A DNA stretch of 64,000 nt from the NCBI GenBank assembly GCA_044432645.1, contig JAWXUM010000003.1, positions 1 through 64,000 on the forward strand, given 5' to 3'. The position numbers were made by a program, and so were the translations under genes. Under the pieces are notes generated by a model. The model had not been told where the DNA came from, searched no databases, and saw nothing but the letters and a program-made list of their open reading frames with translations. The first letter of the stretch is position 1. Every line of letters begins with the position of its first letter. This document shows positions 44,385-52,012 of the stretch, piece by piece. This stretch comes from SIG603 sp044432645. Lineage in GTDB: Bacteria; Bacillota; Clostridia; Oscillospirales; Acutalibacteraceae.

Positions 44385-46061
44385 TTAGTCCCAACTATTA
44401 TCTACATAGTTTTGATAGTATTCAACCCATTCGTCAATACCTAGAGCATCAAGATTTGCTAAGTAAGCATCCCAGTCTGCGTCTGTAAATCCGTTAACAA
44501 CTGCGCTACCATAGAAGTTAGCAACTGCTGTTTCGATTTCTGTTTTAACATAGCTGAATTCTTCTGATGCATCTGCTGGAATAGCAGTTGTAGGAATTAA
44601 TTCATCTTGGAAATACTCCTCATACATAGATCCTACTTGATATCTGATTAAGTCAGAGCTTTCAATACTTTCATCTGGCACAGGTGATTCGCCTGTAAAT
44701 AGAAGAGCTGAATACGAACGCATACCATATGTATTAAAGTACTCAGTTGCTGAAGATATACCTGTAGGCCATTCTTCAGGAACAGTAACAATTGCTACAC
44801 CTTCATCATTATAAGACCAACCCATACCTTCTTCGCCGTCACGTGAAATAACTTTCCATTCGTCATCAGAATGTAGGTTATCCCACCAACGTAGTAGACC
44901 TTCTGGCTCTTCGCAATCAGCAGAAATAATGAAACCATTTTTATTAGCAGTTACAACTTCATACTCACCACAGTGAACTTCTTCGCCTTCGTAACCTTCA
45001 ACAGTTAGAACTGGTAAAGCAGCCCATTTGCCATCAAAATATTCTGTAATATCTGTTGGTGTCCATGTTCCGATTAAGCCGTATGAATCTGCTGTGTATG
45101 TAAGTGAATTGTACTCAGAAGATGTTAATGTAAATCCGTCGGAATTGATTAAACCTTCGCTGCTCCATTTATTCATTTCTGTAATGAAATCATAGAAACA
45201 ATCTTCTGTAATATTAAGTGAATAAACACCGTCATTAACTTCGCCGTACCAAGAATCGGTATTTAAGTTTCTACCAGCAATACCCCATGAACCAGCCATA
45301 ACAATAAGTTTACCAGCCCAGTTTGTGTCAGCATATAAGTATGGAATTTCGTCAGATGTATCGCCGTTACCGTTCATATCGTTTTCGTTAAATGCAGTTA
45401 GTATTTCGTATAACTCTTCAACAGTTGAAGGCATTTCCATACCTAAATCTTCAATCCAGTCTTGTCTGATATAAAGAATTGAACTTGCCCAGTTACCATA
45501 TTCTGACCAAACATATGTTGGAAGTGAATAGATACTGCCGTCAGATTTTCTTAAAGCATCAAGACCTTCTTCAACATTTTCTTCCATTGCAGAAACAATG
45601 TTAGGTGCAAATGTGTAAAGAATTTCATCTGTTAATTCATAGAACATCTCAGCATTTGTTGCCATAGCACTTTCATTAGGCCAGTACATAAATGCGTCAG
45701 GCATGTTTTCACCAGTTGCTAAGATAATTGCTACTTGCTCATCATACAGTGTTTCACTTGTTTCTGTCCATTCTAGTGAAACATTTGTACCCTCTGTTGA
45801 AAGTTCAACAAATAGTTTGTCGTTGTTACTTGCAGAATAGTCAGTTGCTGCTTTGTTGTTCATAATTGTGTAAGTGATTGGCTCTACTGCTATAGGTAAA
45901 CCCTCAACATAAGTGTTACCTACTACTTCTTTACCGTCATCATCTGTTTCGATTACTAAATCTTCAGATTCTTCTTCATCAGTTGAAGATGAACAAGCTG
46001 TAAATGCAGTAAACAACATTGCTGAAGCTAGTAAAAGTGCTAATAGTCTTTTTAGTTTCAT
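44385..46061 (-). CDS. Lipoprotein solute-binding protein, copy B
   Basis: 558 residues, colinear with copy A. It has lipobox TAFTAC, an acidic linker, the calcium loop DMNGNGDTSDEIPY, and the shared C-terminal block ETAVANFYGSAVVNGFTDAD. It differs from the others mostly in the ligand-facing middle (for example GTWTPTDITEYFDG and the region around residues 440-500). It is a separate transcription unit: promoter at 46154-46182, terminator at 44323-44356. Lysine and aspartate content in the binding region differs from copies C and D, which may mean a different ligand. Confidence 0.9.
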   Translation of the reverse strand: MKLKRLLALLLASAMLFTAFTACSSSTDEEESEDLVIETDDDGKEVVGNTYVEGLPIAVEPITYTIMNNKAATDYSASNNDKLFVELSTEGTNVSLEWTETSETLYDEQVAIILATGENMPDAFMYWPNESAMATNAEMFYELTDEILYTFAPNIVSAMEENVEEGLDALRKSDGSIYSLPTYVWSEYGNWASSILYIRQDWIEDLGMEMPSTVEELYEILTAFNENDMNGNGDTSDEIPYLYADTNWAGKLIVMAGSWGIAGRNLNTDSWYGEVNDGVYSLNITEDCFYDFITEMNKWSSEGLINSDGFTLTSSEYNSLTYTADSYGLIGTWTPTDITEYFDGKWAALPVLTVEGYEGEEVHCGEYEVVTANKNGFIISADCEEPEGLLRWWDNLHSDDEWKVISRDGEEGMGWSYNDEGVAIVTVPEEWPTGISSATEYFNTYGMRSYSALLFTGESPVPDESIESSDLIRYQVGSMYEEYFQDELIPTTAIPADASEEFSYVKTEIETAVANFYGSAVVNGFTDADWDAYLANLDALGIDEWVEYYQNYVDNSWD

Positions 46062-46070
46062 GTGTTTTTT

Positions 46071-46115
46071 CTCCCAATTAATTTATTCTAAAACCGATAA
46101 ACGGTTATTAGCAAA
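46071..46115 (-). promoter_or_regulatory. Conserved 5' leader hairpin, copy B
   Basis: Minus-strand TTTGCTAAT, hairpin AACCG-TTTAT-CGGTT (46106-46092), TTTAGAATAAAT and GGGAG before the ATG at 46061. Confidence 0.65.
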
Positions 46116-46153
46116 AAAATATTAAAACTTTTCATTTGCGTTTCAATATTGTT

Positions 46154-46182
46154 ATTATATATAACATATCAAATATTGTCAA
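46154..46182 (-). promoter_or_regulatory. Promoter of binding-protein copy B
   Basis: Perfect TTGACA (46182-46177), 17 bases, TATAAT (46159-46154). AATATTGAAAC and GTTTTAATATT can form a hairpin at the start of the transcript. Confidence 0.9.
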
Positions 46183-46348
46183 TAGTTTTTAGTAACATTA
46201 TACACTTTAAACATTTAATTTTAAAAAAAGTATGAATATTTACAAATTTTATTAATAATTTTATAAGTTTGTTATAAAATATCAAAAAATCTATAATCTT
46301 TAAAAACATAAAAAAACCTATATTGTAAAAAAAAGTTGCACAAACATT
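46183..46348. other. AT-rich spacer without a gene
   Basis: Part of the 548-base gap between copies B and C, which is longer than the other gaps (279 and 314 bases). This stretch is almost only A and T, and I see no coding, RNA or regulatory signal in it. Confidence 0.5.
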
Positions 46349-46487
46349 GTAGGGGCGAGCTTTGCTCGTCCGTGGATAAAACAAAAAGTTTTGTCTTGTT
46401 TTGTGTAAAACAGAGAAATTTTTTTATTAATTTTATAAAAGCACTAAATTAACATCTTGATTTCGGACGAGCACAGCTCGCCCCTAC
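46349..46487. repeat. Inverted pair of 24-bp GTAGGGGCGAGC repeats
   Basis: GTAGGGGCGAGCTTTGCTCGTCCG at 46349-46372 recurs inverted at 46464-46487 with one mismatch, around 91 AT-rich bases. Each unit is a palindrome (CGAGC/GCTCG). The second unit is identical to the one at 59975-59998 when inverted. The inner 91 bases encode nothing I can see. It may be a miniature inserted element, as the intergenic gap here is longer by a similar amount. Confidence 0.85.
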
Positions 46488-46546
46488 CATTTTTAAAATA
46501 TATTTTCGGTTTTTTACACAAATACAAAACCTTTTTCGACAAACTG

Positions 46547-46578
46547 AAAACCTTTGCGAAATTAATCGCAAAGGTTTT
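46547..46578 (-). terminator. Terminator of binding-protein copy C
   Basis: AAAACCTTTGCG pairs with CGCAAAGGTTTT around AAATTAAT, 31 bases past the stop. Confidence 0.9.
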
Positions 46579-46609
46579 TTAGTTATTTATTTAGATATAA
46601 TTTTCGAAA

Positions 46610-48289
46610 TTATTCCCAAGTATTATCTACATAGTTTTGATAATATTGAACGAAATCATCAATACCTAGAGAGTCAAGGCTTGCTACATAAGCATCCCAT
46701 TCTGCATCTGTAAATCCGTTAACAACTGCGCTACCATAGAAGTTAGCAACTGCTGTTTCGATTTCAGTTTGAATAAATGAGAAATCTTCTGCTGCATCAG
46801 CTGGTACTGCGTATGTTGGAATTAATTCATCTGCAAAGTAGTCGAAGTAATAACCTACAACATCATATCTGATTGAGTCAGATGTTACACCATCAGCTGG
46901 GTCAGGAATAGCTGATTCACCTGTGAATATAGCTGCTGAGTATGTACGCATACCATAAGTATTTACATATTCTGTTGAAGATGAAATACCTGTAGGCCAT
47001 TCGTCAGGGTTTGTTACATAAGCAACACCGTCATCACCATAGTACCAACAAGTACCTTCATCACCGTCACGAGAAATTAATTTCCATGTTGTGTCTGAAT
47101 GTAGGTTGTCCCACCAACGTAGTAGACCTTCTGGCTCTTCACAATCACAAGAAATAATGAAACCGTTTAAGTTAGCAGTGATTATGTTTGGATCACCAGC
47201 TTTAAGTTCTTCACCTTCGTAACCTTCAACAGTTAGAACTGGTAGAGCTGTCCATTTGCCATCGGCATATTGTGTTTCGTCTGGTGTCCATGTTGATAAC
47301 ATACCATATGAATCTAAAGTATTTGTAATTGAATTGTATTCACTAGTTGTTAATGTGAAACCGTCAGCATTGATTAAGCCTTCTGAACTCCAAATGTTCA
47401 TTTCAGTAACATAATCATAGAAAGATTGATCTGTGATATTTAGTGAATAAACACCGTCTTCAACTGAACCATACCAAGATGAGTTGTTTAAGTTAGCACC
47501 AGCAATACCCCATGAACCAGCAATAGCAATAAGTTTACCAGCCCAGTTTGCGTCACAATATACGAATGGAATTTCGTCTGTTGTGTCGCCGTCGCCGTTC
47601 ATATCGTTTTCATTAAATGCTGTTAAAACTGTATAAAGTTCTTCGATTGTTGTAGGAACTTCCATACCTAAAGCATCTAACCAGTCTTGTCTGATATAAG
47701 TAATTGCAGAAGCAGTATTAGCATATTCAGACCAAACACCTGTTGGTAGTGAGTAGATGTTACCGTCAGCTTTTCTTAAAGCGTCTAGACCACCATCAAC
47801 ATATTCTTCTACTTGTGAAGTAATGTTAGGTGCAAATGTGTAAAGAATTTCATCTGTTAATTCGTAGAACATTTCAGCATTAGTTGCCATATCTGTATCT
47901 GATGGCCAGTACATAAATGCGTCAGGCATATTTTGACCAGTTGATAAGATAAGTGCAACTTGCTCATCATATAAAGTTTCGCTTGTTTCTGTCCATTCTA
48001 GTGTAATGTTTGTACCTTCTGTTGAAAGAGTAACGTATTCTTTTTCGTTAGTAGATGCAGAATAGTCTGTTGAACCTTTTCTGTTCATAATTGTGTAAGT
48101 GATTGGCTCAACTGCGATAGGTAAACCTTCTACATAAGTGTTACCTACAACTGCTACACCGTCTTCGTCTGTTTCAATTACTAAATCTTGAGATTCTTCT
48201 TCTTCTGTAGATGAAGAACTACAAGCTGTAAAAGCAGTAACAAACATAGCAGATGCTAGTAAGAGTGCTAATAGTCTTTTGATTTTCAT
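46610..48289 (-). CDS. Lipoprotein solute-binding protein, copy C
   Basis: 559 residues. Lipobox TAFTAC, linker with four Ser and Glu runs, calcium loop DMNGDGDTTDEIPF and the common C-terminal block. It is by far most similar to copy D; long stretches are identical in both protein and DNA, so this pair arose by a recent duplication or was homogenised by recombination. It has its own promoter (48406-48434) and terminator. An oligosaccharide ligand is inferred from family membership only. Confidence 0.9.
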   Translation of the reverse strand: MKIKRLLALLLASAMFVTAFTACSSSSTEEEESQDLVIETDEDGVAVVGNTYVEGLPIAVEPITYTIMNRKGSTDYSASTNEKEYVTLSTEGTNITLEWTETSETLYDEQVALILSTGQNMPDAFMYWPSDTDMATNAEMFYELTDEILYTFAPNITSQVEEYVDGGLDALRKADGNIYSLPTGVWSEYANTASAITYIRQDWLDALGMEVPTTIEELYTVLTAFNENDMNGDGDTTDEIPFVYCDANWAGKLIAIAGSWGIAGANLNNSSWYGSVEDGVYSLNITDQSFYDYVTEMNIWSSEGLINADGFTLTTSEYNSITNTLDSYGMLSTWTPDETQYADGKWTALPVLTVEGYEGEELKAGDPNIITANLNGFIISCDCEEPEGLLRWWDNLHSDTTWKLISRDGDEGTCWYYGDDGVAYVTNPDEWPTGISSSTEYVNTYGMRTYSAAIFTGESAIPDPADGVTSDSIRYDVVGYYFDYFADELIPTYAVPADAAEDFSFIQTEIETAVANFYGSAVVNGFTDAEWDAYVASLDSLGIDDFVQYYQNYVDNTWE

Positions 48290-48299
48290 TGTGTTTATT

Positions 48300-48345
48300 C
48301 TCCCTATAAATTTTATTCTAAAACCGATTTACGGTTATTAGCAAA
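48300..48345 (-). promoter_or_regulatory. Conserved 5' leader hairpin, copy C
   Basis: Minus-strand TTTGCTAAT, hairpin AACCG-TAAAT-CGGTT (48336-48322), TTTAGAATAAAA, then AGGGAG before the ATG at 48289. Confidence 0.65.
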
Positions 48346-48405
48346 ATTGAATACTATTTCAAGCTAAACAGTATGATTCTTGTCGATTATTTTTTCGACT
48401 TCATT

Positions 48406-48434
48406 ATTATAGTGTTTTTTGGCTGATTTGTCAA
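48406..48434 (-). promoter_or_regulatory. Promoter of binding-protein copy C
   Basis: Perfect TTGACA (48434-48429), 17 bases, TATAAT (48411-48406). GTCGA and TCGAC, 8 bases apart, follow at the expected transcript start (48399-48382). The rest of the 314-base gap is AT-rich and empty apart from the leader and the copy D terminator. Confidence 0.9.
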
Positions 48435-48538
48435 TATTTTTTTCTCATTTCTAATAATTTCTTACATATTTGTTAATTTTGCACAAAAAACAATATAAAT
48501 TATATTAATTAAGACTTGTAAAAATCGATATAAAATTA

Positions 48539-48574
48539 AAAAAACCTTTGCGAAATTAATCGCAAAGGTTTTTT
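48539..48574 (-). terminator. Terminator of binding-protein copy D
   Basis: AAAAAACCTTTGCG pairs with CGCAAAGGTTTTTT around AAATTAAT, 29 bases past the stop. Confidence 0.9.
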
Positions 48575-48603
48575 AGTTATTTATTTAGATATAATTTTCA
48601 AAA

Positions 48604-50289
48604 TTATTCCCAAGAATTATCTACATAGTTTTGGTAATACTGAACATAATCGTCGATACCTAGAGAGTCAAGGCTTGCTACATAAGCATCCCAGTCAGCA
48701 TCTGTAAATCCGTTAACAACTGCGCTACCATAGAAGTTAGCAACTGCTGTTTCGATTTCTGTTTGAATAAATGCAAAATCTTCTGCTGCATCAGCTGGTG
48801 CTGCGTATGTAGGAATTAATTCCTCTGAGAAGTAGTCGAAGTAATAACCTACAACATCATATCTGATTGAGTCAGATGTTACACCATCAGCTGGGTCAGG
48901 AATAGCTGATTCGCCTGTGAATATAGCTGCTGAGTATGAACGCATACCATAAGTATTTACATATTCTGTTGAAGATGTAATACCTGTAGGCCATTCGTCA
49001 GGGTTTGTTACATAAGCAACACCGTCATCACCATAGTACCAACAAGTACCTTCGTCACCGTCACGAGAAATTAATTTCCATGTTGTGTCTGAATGTAGGT
49101 TGTCCCACCAACGTAGTAGACCTTCTGGCTCTTCACAATCACAAGAAATAATGAAACCGTTTAAGTTAGCAGTGATTAAGTCTGGATCACCAGCTTTAAG
49201 TTCTTCACCTTCGTAACCTTCAACAGTTAGAACTGGTAGAGCTGTCCATTTGCCATCAGCATATTGTGTTTCGTCTGGTGTCCATGTTGATAACATACCA
49301 TATGAATCTAAAGTATTTGTAAGTGAATTATATTCACTAGTTGTTAATGTGAAACCATCGGCATTAATTAAGCCTTCTGAACTCCAAATGCTCATTTCAG
49401 TAACAAAATCATAGAAAGATTGATCTGTGATATTTAGTGAATAAACACCGTCTTCAACTGAACCATACCAATTTTCGTTATTTAAGTTTCTACCAGCAAT
49501 ACCCCATGAACCAGCAATAGCAATAAGTTTACCAGCCCAGTTTACATCACAATATAAATAAGGGATTTCGTCTGTTGTGTCGCCGTCGCCGTTCATATCA
49601 TTTTCTTTAAACGCTGTTAAAACTGTATAAAGTTCTTCGATTGTTGTAGGAACTTCCATACCTAAAGAATCTAACCAGTCTTGTCTGATATAAGTAATTG
49701 CAGAAGCAGTATTAGCATATTCAGACCAAACACCTGTTGGTAATGAATAGATGCTTCCGTCAGCTTTTCTTAAAGTGTCTAGACCACCTTCAACATATTC
49801 TTCTACTTGTGAAGTAATGTTAGGTGCAAATGTGTAAAGAATTTCATCTGTTAATTCATAGAACATTTCAGCGTTATTAGCCATATCTGTATCTGATGGC
49901 CAGTACATAAATGCGTCAGGCATATTTTGACCAGTTGATAAGATAAGTGAAACTTGCTCATCATATAAAGTTTCGCTAGTTTCTGTCCATTCTAGTGTAA
50001 TGTTTGTACCTTCTGTTGAAAGAGTAACGAATTCTTTGTCATTAGTAGAAGCAGAATAGTCATTTGCGCTTTGTCTGTTCATAATTGTGTAAGTGATTGG
50101 CTCAACTGCGATAGGTAAACCTTCTACATAAGTGTTACCCACAACTGCTATACCGTCTTCGTCTGTTTCAATTACTAAATCTTGAGATTCTTCTTCTTCT
50201 TCTTCTGTAGATGAAGAACTACAAGCTGTAAAAGCAGTAACGAACATAGCAGATGCTAATAAAAGTGCTAATAGTCTTTTTAGTTTCAT
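48604..50289 (-). CDS. Lipoprotein solute-binding protein, copy D
   Basis: 561 residues, the first copy in transcription direction. Lipobox TAFTAC and a linker with six consecutive Glu (two codons more than copy C) precede the binding domain. The calcium loop is DMNGDGDTTDEIPY. It differs from copy C at scattered positions, several in the N-terminal lobe. Start, ribosome site (AGGGAG) and leader match the other copies. A strong promoter and a 10-base inverted repeat precede it. Confidence 0.9.
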   Translation of the reverse strand: MKLKRLLALLLASAMFVTAFTACSSSSTEEEEEESQDLVIETDEDGIAVVGNTYVEGLPIAVEPITYTIMNRQSANDYSASTNDKEFVTLSTEGTNITLEWTETSETLYDEQVSLILSTGQNMPDAFMYWPSDTDMANNAEMFYELTDEILYTFAPNITSQVEEYVEGGLDTLRKADGSIYSLPTGVWSEYANTASAITYIRQDWLDSLGMEVPTTIEELYTVLTAFKENDMNGDGDTTDEIPYLYCDVNWAGKLIAIAGSWGIAGRNLNNENWYGSVEDGVYSLNITDQSFYDFVTEMSIWSSEGLINADGFTLTTSEYNSLTNTLDSYGMLSTWTPDETQYADGKWTALPVLTVEGYEGEELKAGDPDLITANLNGFIISCDCEEPEGLLRWWDNLHSDTTWKLISRDGDEGTCWYYGDDGVAYVTNPDEWPTGITSSTEYVNTYGMRSYSAAIFTGESAIPDPADGVTSDSIRYDVVGYYFDYFSEELIPTYAAPADAAEDFAFIQTEIETAVANFYGSAVVNGFTDADWDAYVASLDSLGIDDYVQYYQNYVDNSWE

Positions 50290-50298
50290 GTGTTTATT

Positions 50299-50343
50299 CT
50301 CCCTATAAATTTATTCTAAAACCGATTTACGGTTATTAGCAAA
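50299..50343 (-). promoter_or_regulatory. Conserved 5' leader hairpin, copy D
   Basis: Minus-strand TTTGCTAAT, hairpin AACCG-TAAAT-CGGTT (50334-50320), TTTAGAATAAAT, then AGGGAG before the ATG at 50289. Confidence 0.65.
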
Positions 50344-50351
50344 TTATATAA

Positions 50352-50396
50352 TAGTTAACAACTATATTTGTAACAAATTGATAAGTTTGTTAACTA
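50352..50396 (-). promoter_or_regulatory. Inverted repeat at the copy D transcript start
   Basis: TAGTTAACAA (50352-50361) and TTGTTAACTA (50387-50396) are a perfect 10-base inverted repeat. The element begins about 8 bases downstream of the -10 box. It could be an operator or a 5' stabilising hairpin. The region 50434-50614 beyond the promoter shows nothing else. Confidence 0.55.
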
Positions 50397-50404
50397 TGTA
50401 CACA

Positions 50405-50433
50405 ATTATATAAAATCTTTTCTACTTTGTCAA
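50405..50433 (-). promoter_or_regulatory. Promoter of binding-protein copy D
   Basis: Perfect TTGACA (50433-50428), 17 bases, TATAAT (50410-50405) on the minus strand, giving a leader of about 110 bases. Confidence 0.9.
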
Positions 50434-50620
50434 TAGTTTTTAGCTAAGTTTATGCTAAAACGCTAAAGATTGTTAGTTTTATATAAAAATCTTTTATATA
50501 TTTTTGTTCAAAACTACTAAAAAATTTCATTATAATTCAGAATAAGAAGAAAGATTTCACAACTTTATGAACATAAAAGTGTTGTCGACACAGTAAACTA
50601 GTTGTTAATACTAGACAAAA

Positions 50621-50652
50621 AAACAGAGATTGTTTGTTAACAACCTCTGTTT
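50621..50652 (-). terminator. Terminator after zupT
   Basis: AAACAGAG (50621-50628) pairs with CTCTGTTT (50645-50652). On the minus strand a run of T residues follows directly, 12 bases past the zupT stop. Confidence 0.85.
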
Positions 50653-50664
50653 AAAATTAATATA

Positions 50665-51444
50665 TTATTTAAATAAAATTAAGCTAATAGCCATTATCGC
50701 CATACCTAAAACCATGCCACCAACTGACAACTTTTGGCTTCCGTATTCTTTTGACGTTGGCAATAGTTCTGCAATACTAATATGCACCATCATTCCAGCT
50801 ACGCCTGCAAAAATCACACCAAAAGCTGTGTCGCCTATAAACCTAATAAGCAAAAAGTACCCTAACAAAGCTCCAATTGGCTCTGTTAAGCCTGACAAAA
50901 GCGAATACACAAAGGCTTTTTTTCGGCTGTTAGTTGAATAATAAATTGGCACTGCTACAGCTATACCCTCTGGTATATTATGTATAGCGATTGCAACTGT
51001 TATAGCTATGCCCATTGTTGGGTCTTCTAGCGCTGAAACAAAGGTAGCTAAACCTTCGGGAAAATTATGAATTGCAATTGCTAAAGCTGTGAACACTCCC
51101 ATTCTTTTAAGGGCAAGTTCGCTGTTAGAACCGGCATTTTCTGAAGTGATTTCAACTTTAGGTATGAATTTATCGATTAAAACGATAAGTCCCATACCAC
51201 CAAAAAAACTAATTGCTGCGTAAATATTGCCCAATTTATCGCCGTAAACTTCACTTAAAGAGTCTATACCTTTGTAAAAAATTTCTACAAACGAAACATA
51301 TAGCATTACCCCTGCTGAAAGTGCCAACGAAAAACACAAAAACTTTTTATTTGTATTTTTCGTTAACAACACCATAGCACTGCCTATACCTGTGGCAAGA
51401 CCTGCTATTAATGTAAGCGAAAATGCCAAAATTACATTGTCCAT
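50665..51444 (-). CDS. zupT: ZIP family zinc/metal transporter ZupT
   Basis: 259 residues, eight predicted membrane helices. The metal-site motifs are IHNFPEG and IHNIPEG in the fourth and fifth helices, with GLTEPIGALLG after them. This is the ZupT group, which imports zinc and other divalent metals. The ATG at 51444 has AAGGTGAT upstream and is preferred to a GTG at 51453. It is a separate unit next to the copper operon; no Zur-type operator is clear. Confidence 0.93.
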   Translation of the reverse strand: MDNVILAFSLTLIAGLATGIGSAMVLLTKNTNKKFLCFSLALSAGVMLYVSFVEIFYKGIDSLSEVYGDKLGNIYAAISFFGGMGLIVLIDKFIPKVEITSENAGSNSELALKRMGVFTALAIAIHNFPEGLATFVSALEDPTMGIAITVAIAIHNIPEGIAVAVPIYYSTNSRKKAFVYSLLSGLTEPIGALLGYFLLIRFIGDTAFGVIFAGVAGMMVHISIAELLPTSKEYGSQKLSVGGMVLGMAIMAISLILFK

Positions 51445-51525
51445 AATTATCACCTTTTATCAATTATTAAAAAATCTGCATTTTTTTACTATAATATTCA
51501 AAAGGTGGATAATCGTGACAGCTAA

Positions 51526-51708
51526 TTAGATAGCTTCGAAACCTAAGTCGTCAAGTTCCTCTATAGCTTGCTCTACTTTACCCTCTTCTACGCTAACTGT
51601 TTTACTTTCAAGGTCAACCTCGAACTTAATATCAGCTTGGGTTAATGCGTTTGAAATTCTTTTTACACACACTGGGCAGTGCATGTCTTCTACTTTTAAA
51701 ATTCTCAT
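51526..51708 (-). CDS. copZ: Copper chaperone CopZ
   Basis: 60 residues, a single heavy-metal-associated ferredoxin-like domain with the metal site MHCPVC. CopZ carries Cu(I) in the cytoplasm and hands it to CopA or CsoR. It is the last gene of copA-csoR-copZ, 10 bases after csoR. Length is slightly short of the usual 65-70 residues but the fold appears complete. Confidence 0.9.
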   Translation of the reverse strand: MRILKVEDMHCPVCVKRISNALTQADIKFEVDLESKTVSVEEGKVEQAIEELDDLGFEAI

Positions 51709-51718
51709 TTGTTTTTCC

Positions 51719-52012
51719 TCAATTCATAAGTTTTTTTATTGTTTTAACAAGGTCTTTTACAACCTCGTCATTACCATTTTTAATGTCTTCTACAACACAA
51801 GTTTGTATGTGACTGAACAAAAGTTCTTCGCTAAACGAATTAAGCGCTGACTGAATAGCTGAAACTTGTGTTAAAATATCGGTGCAATAAGCATCTTCTG
51901 TTAACATTCTTTGAACGCCACGAACTTGACCCTCTATACGTTTTAATCTGTTATTAAGTTTGTCAAGCTCTTCTTTTTCACGGTGTTTAGTTTTGTGACA
52001 GCATTCACTCAT
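51719..52012 (-). CDS. csoR: Copper-sensing repressor CsoR
   Basis: 97 residues, all-helical CsoR/RcnR family. RLKRIEGQVRGVQRML and the Cys-His-Cys set (AYCTDIL, SHIQTC) are present, fitting Cu(I) sensing. An extra N-terminal CCHKTKH is seen. It overlaps copA by 4 bases. Its probable operator is the palindrome at 54254-54270 in the promoter of this operon, which it releases on binding copper. Confidence 0.93.
   Translation of the reverse strand: MSECCHKTKHREKEELDKLNNRLKRIEGQVRGVQRMLTEDAYCTDILTQVSAIQSALNSFSEELLFSHIQTCVVEDIKNGNDEVVKDLVKTIKKLMN

Noticed and set aside
46169..46384. 71-codon minus-strand frame in the gap between binding-protein copies
   Set aside because: It crosses the copy B promoter and a repeat, and its composition is just AT-rich noise.
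44116..50343. Catabolite (cre) sites in the shared leaders
   Set aside because: The AACCG...CGGTT segments do not fit the cre consensus spacing, and copy A changes the sequence while keeping pairing.
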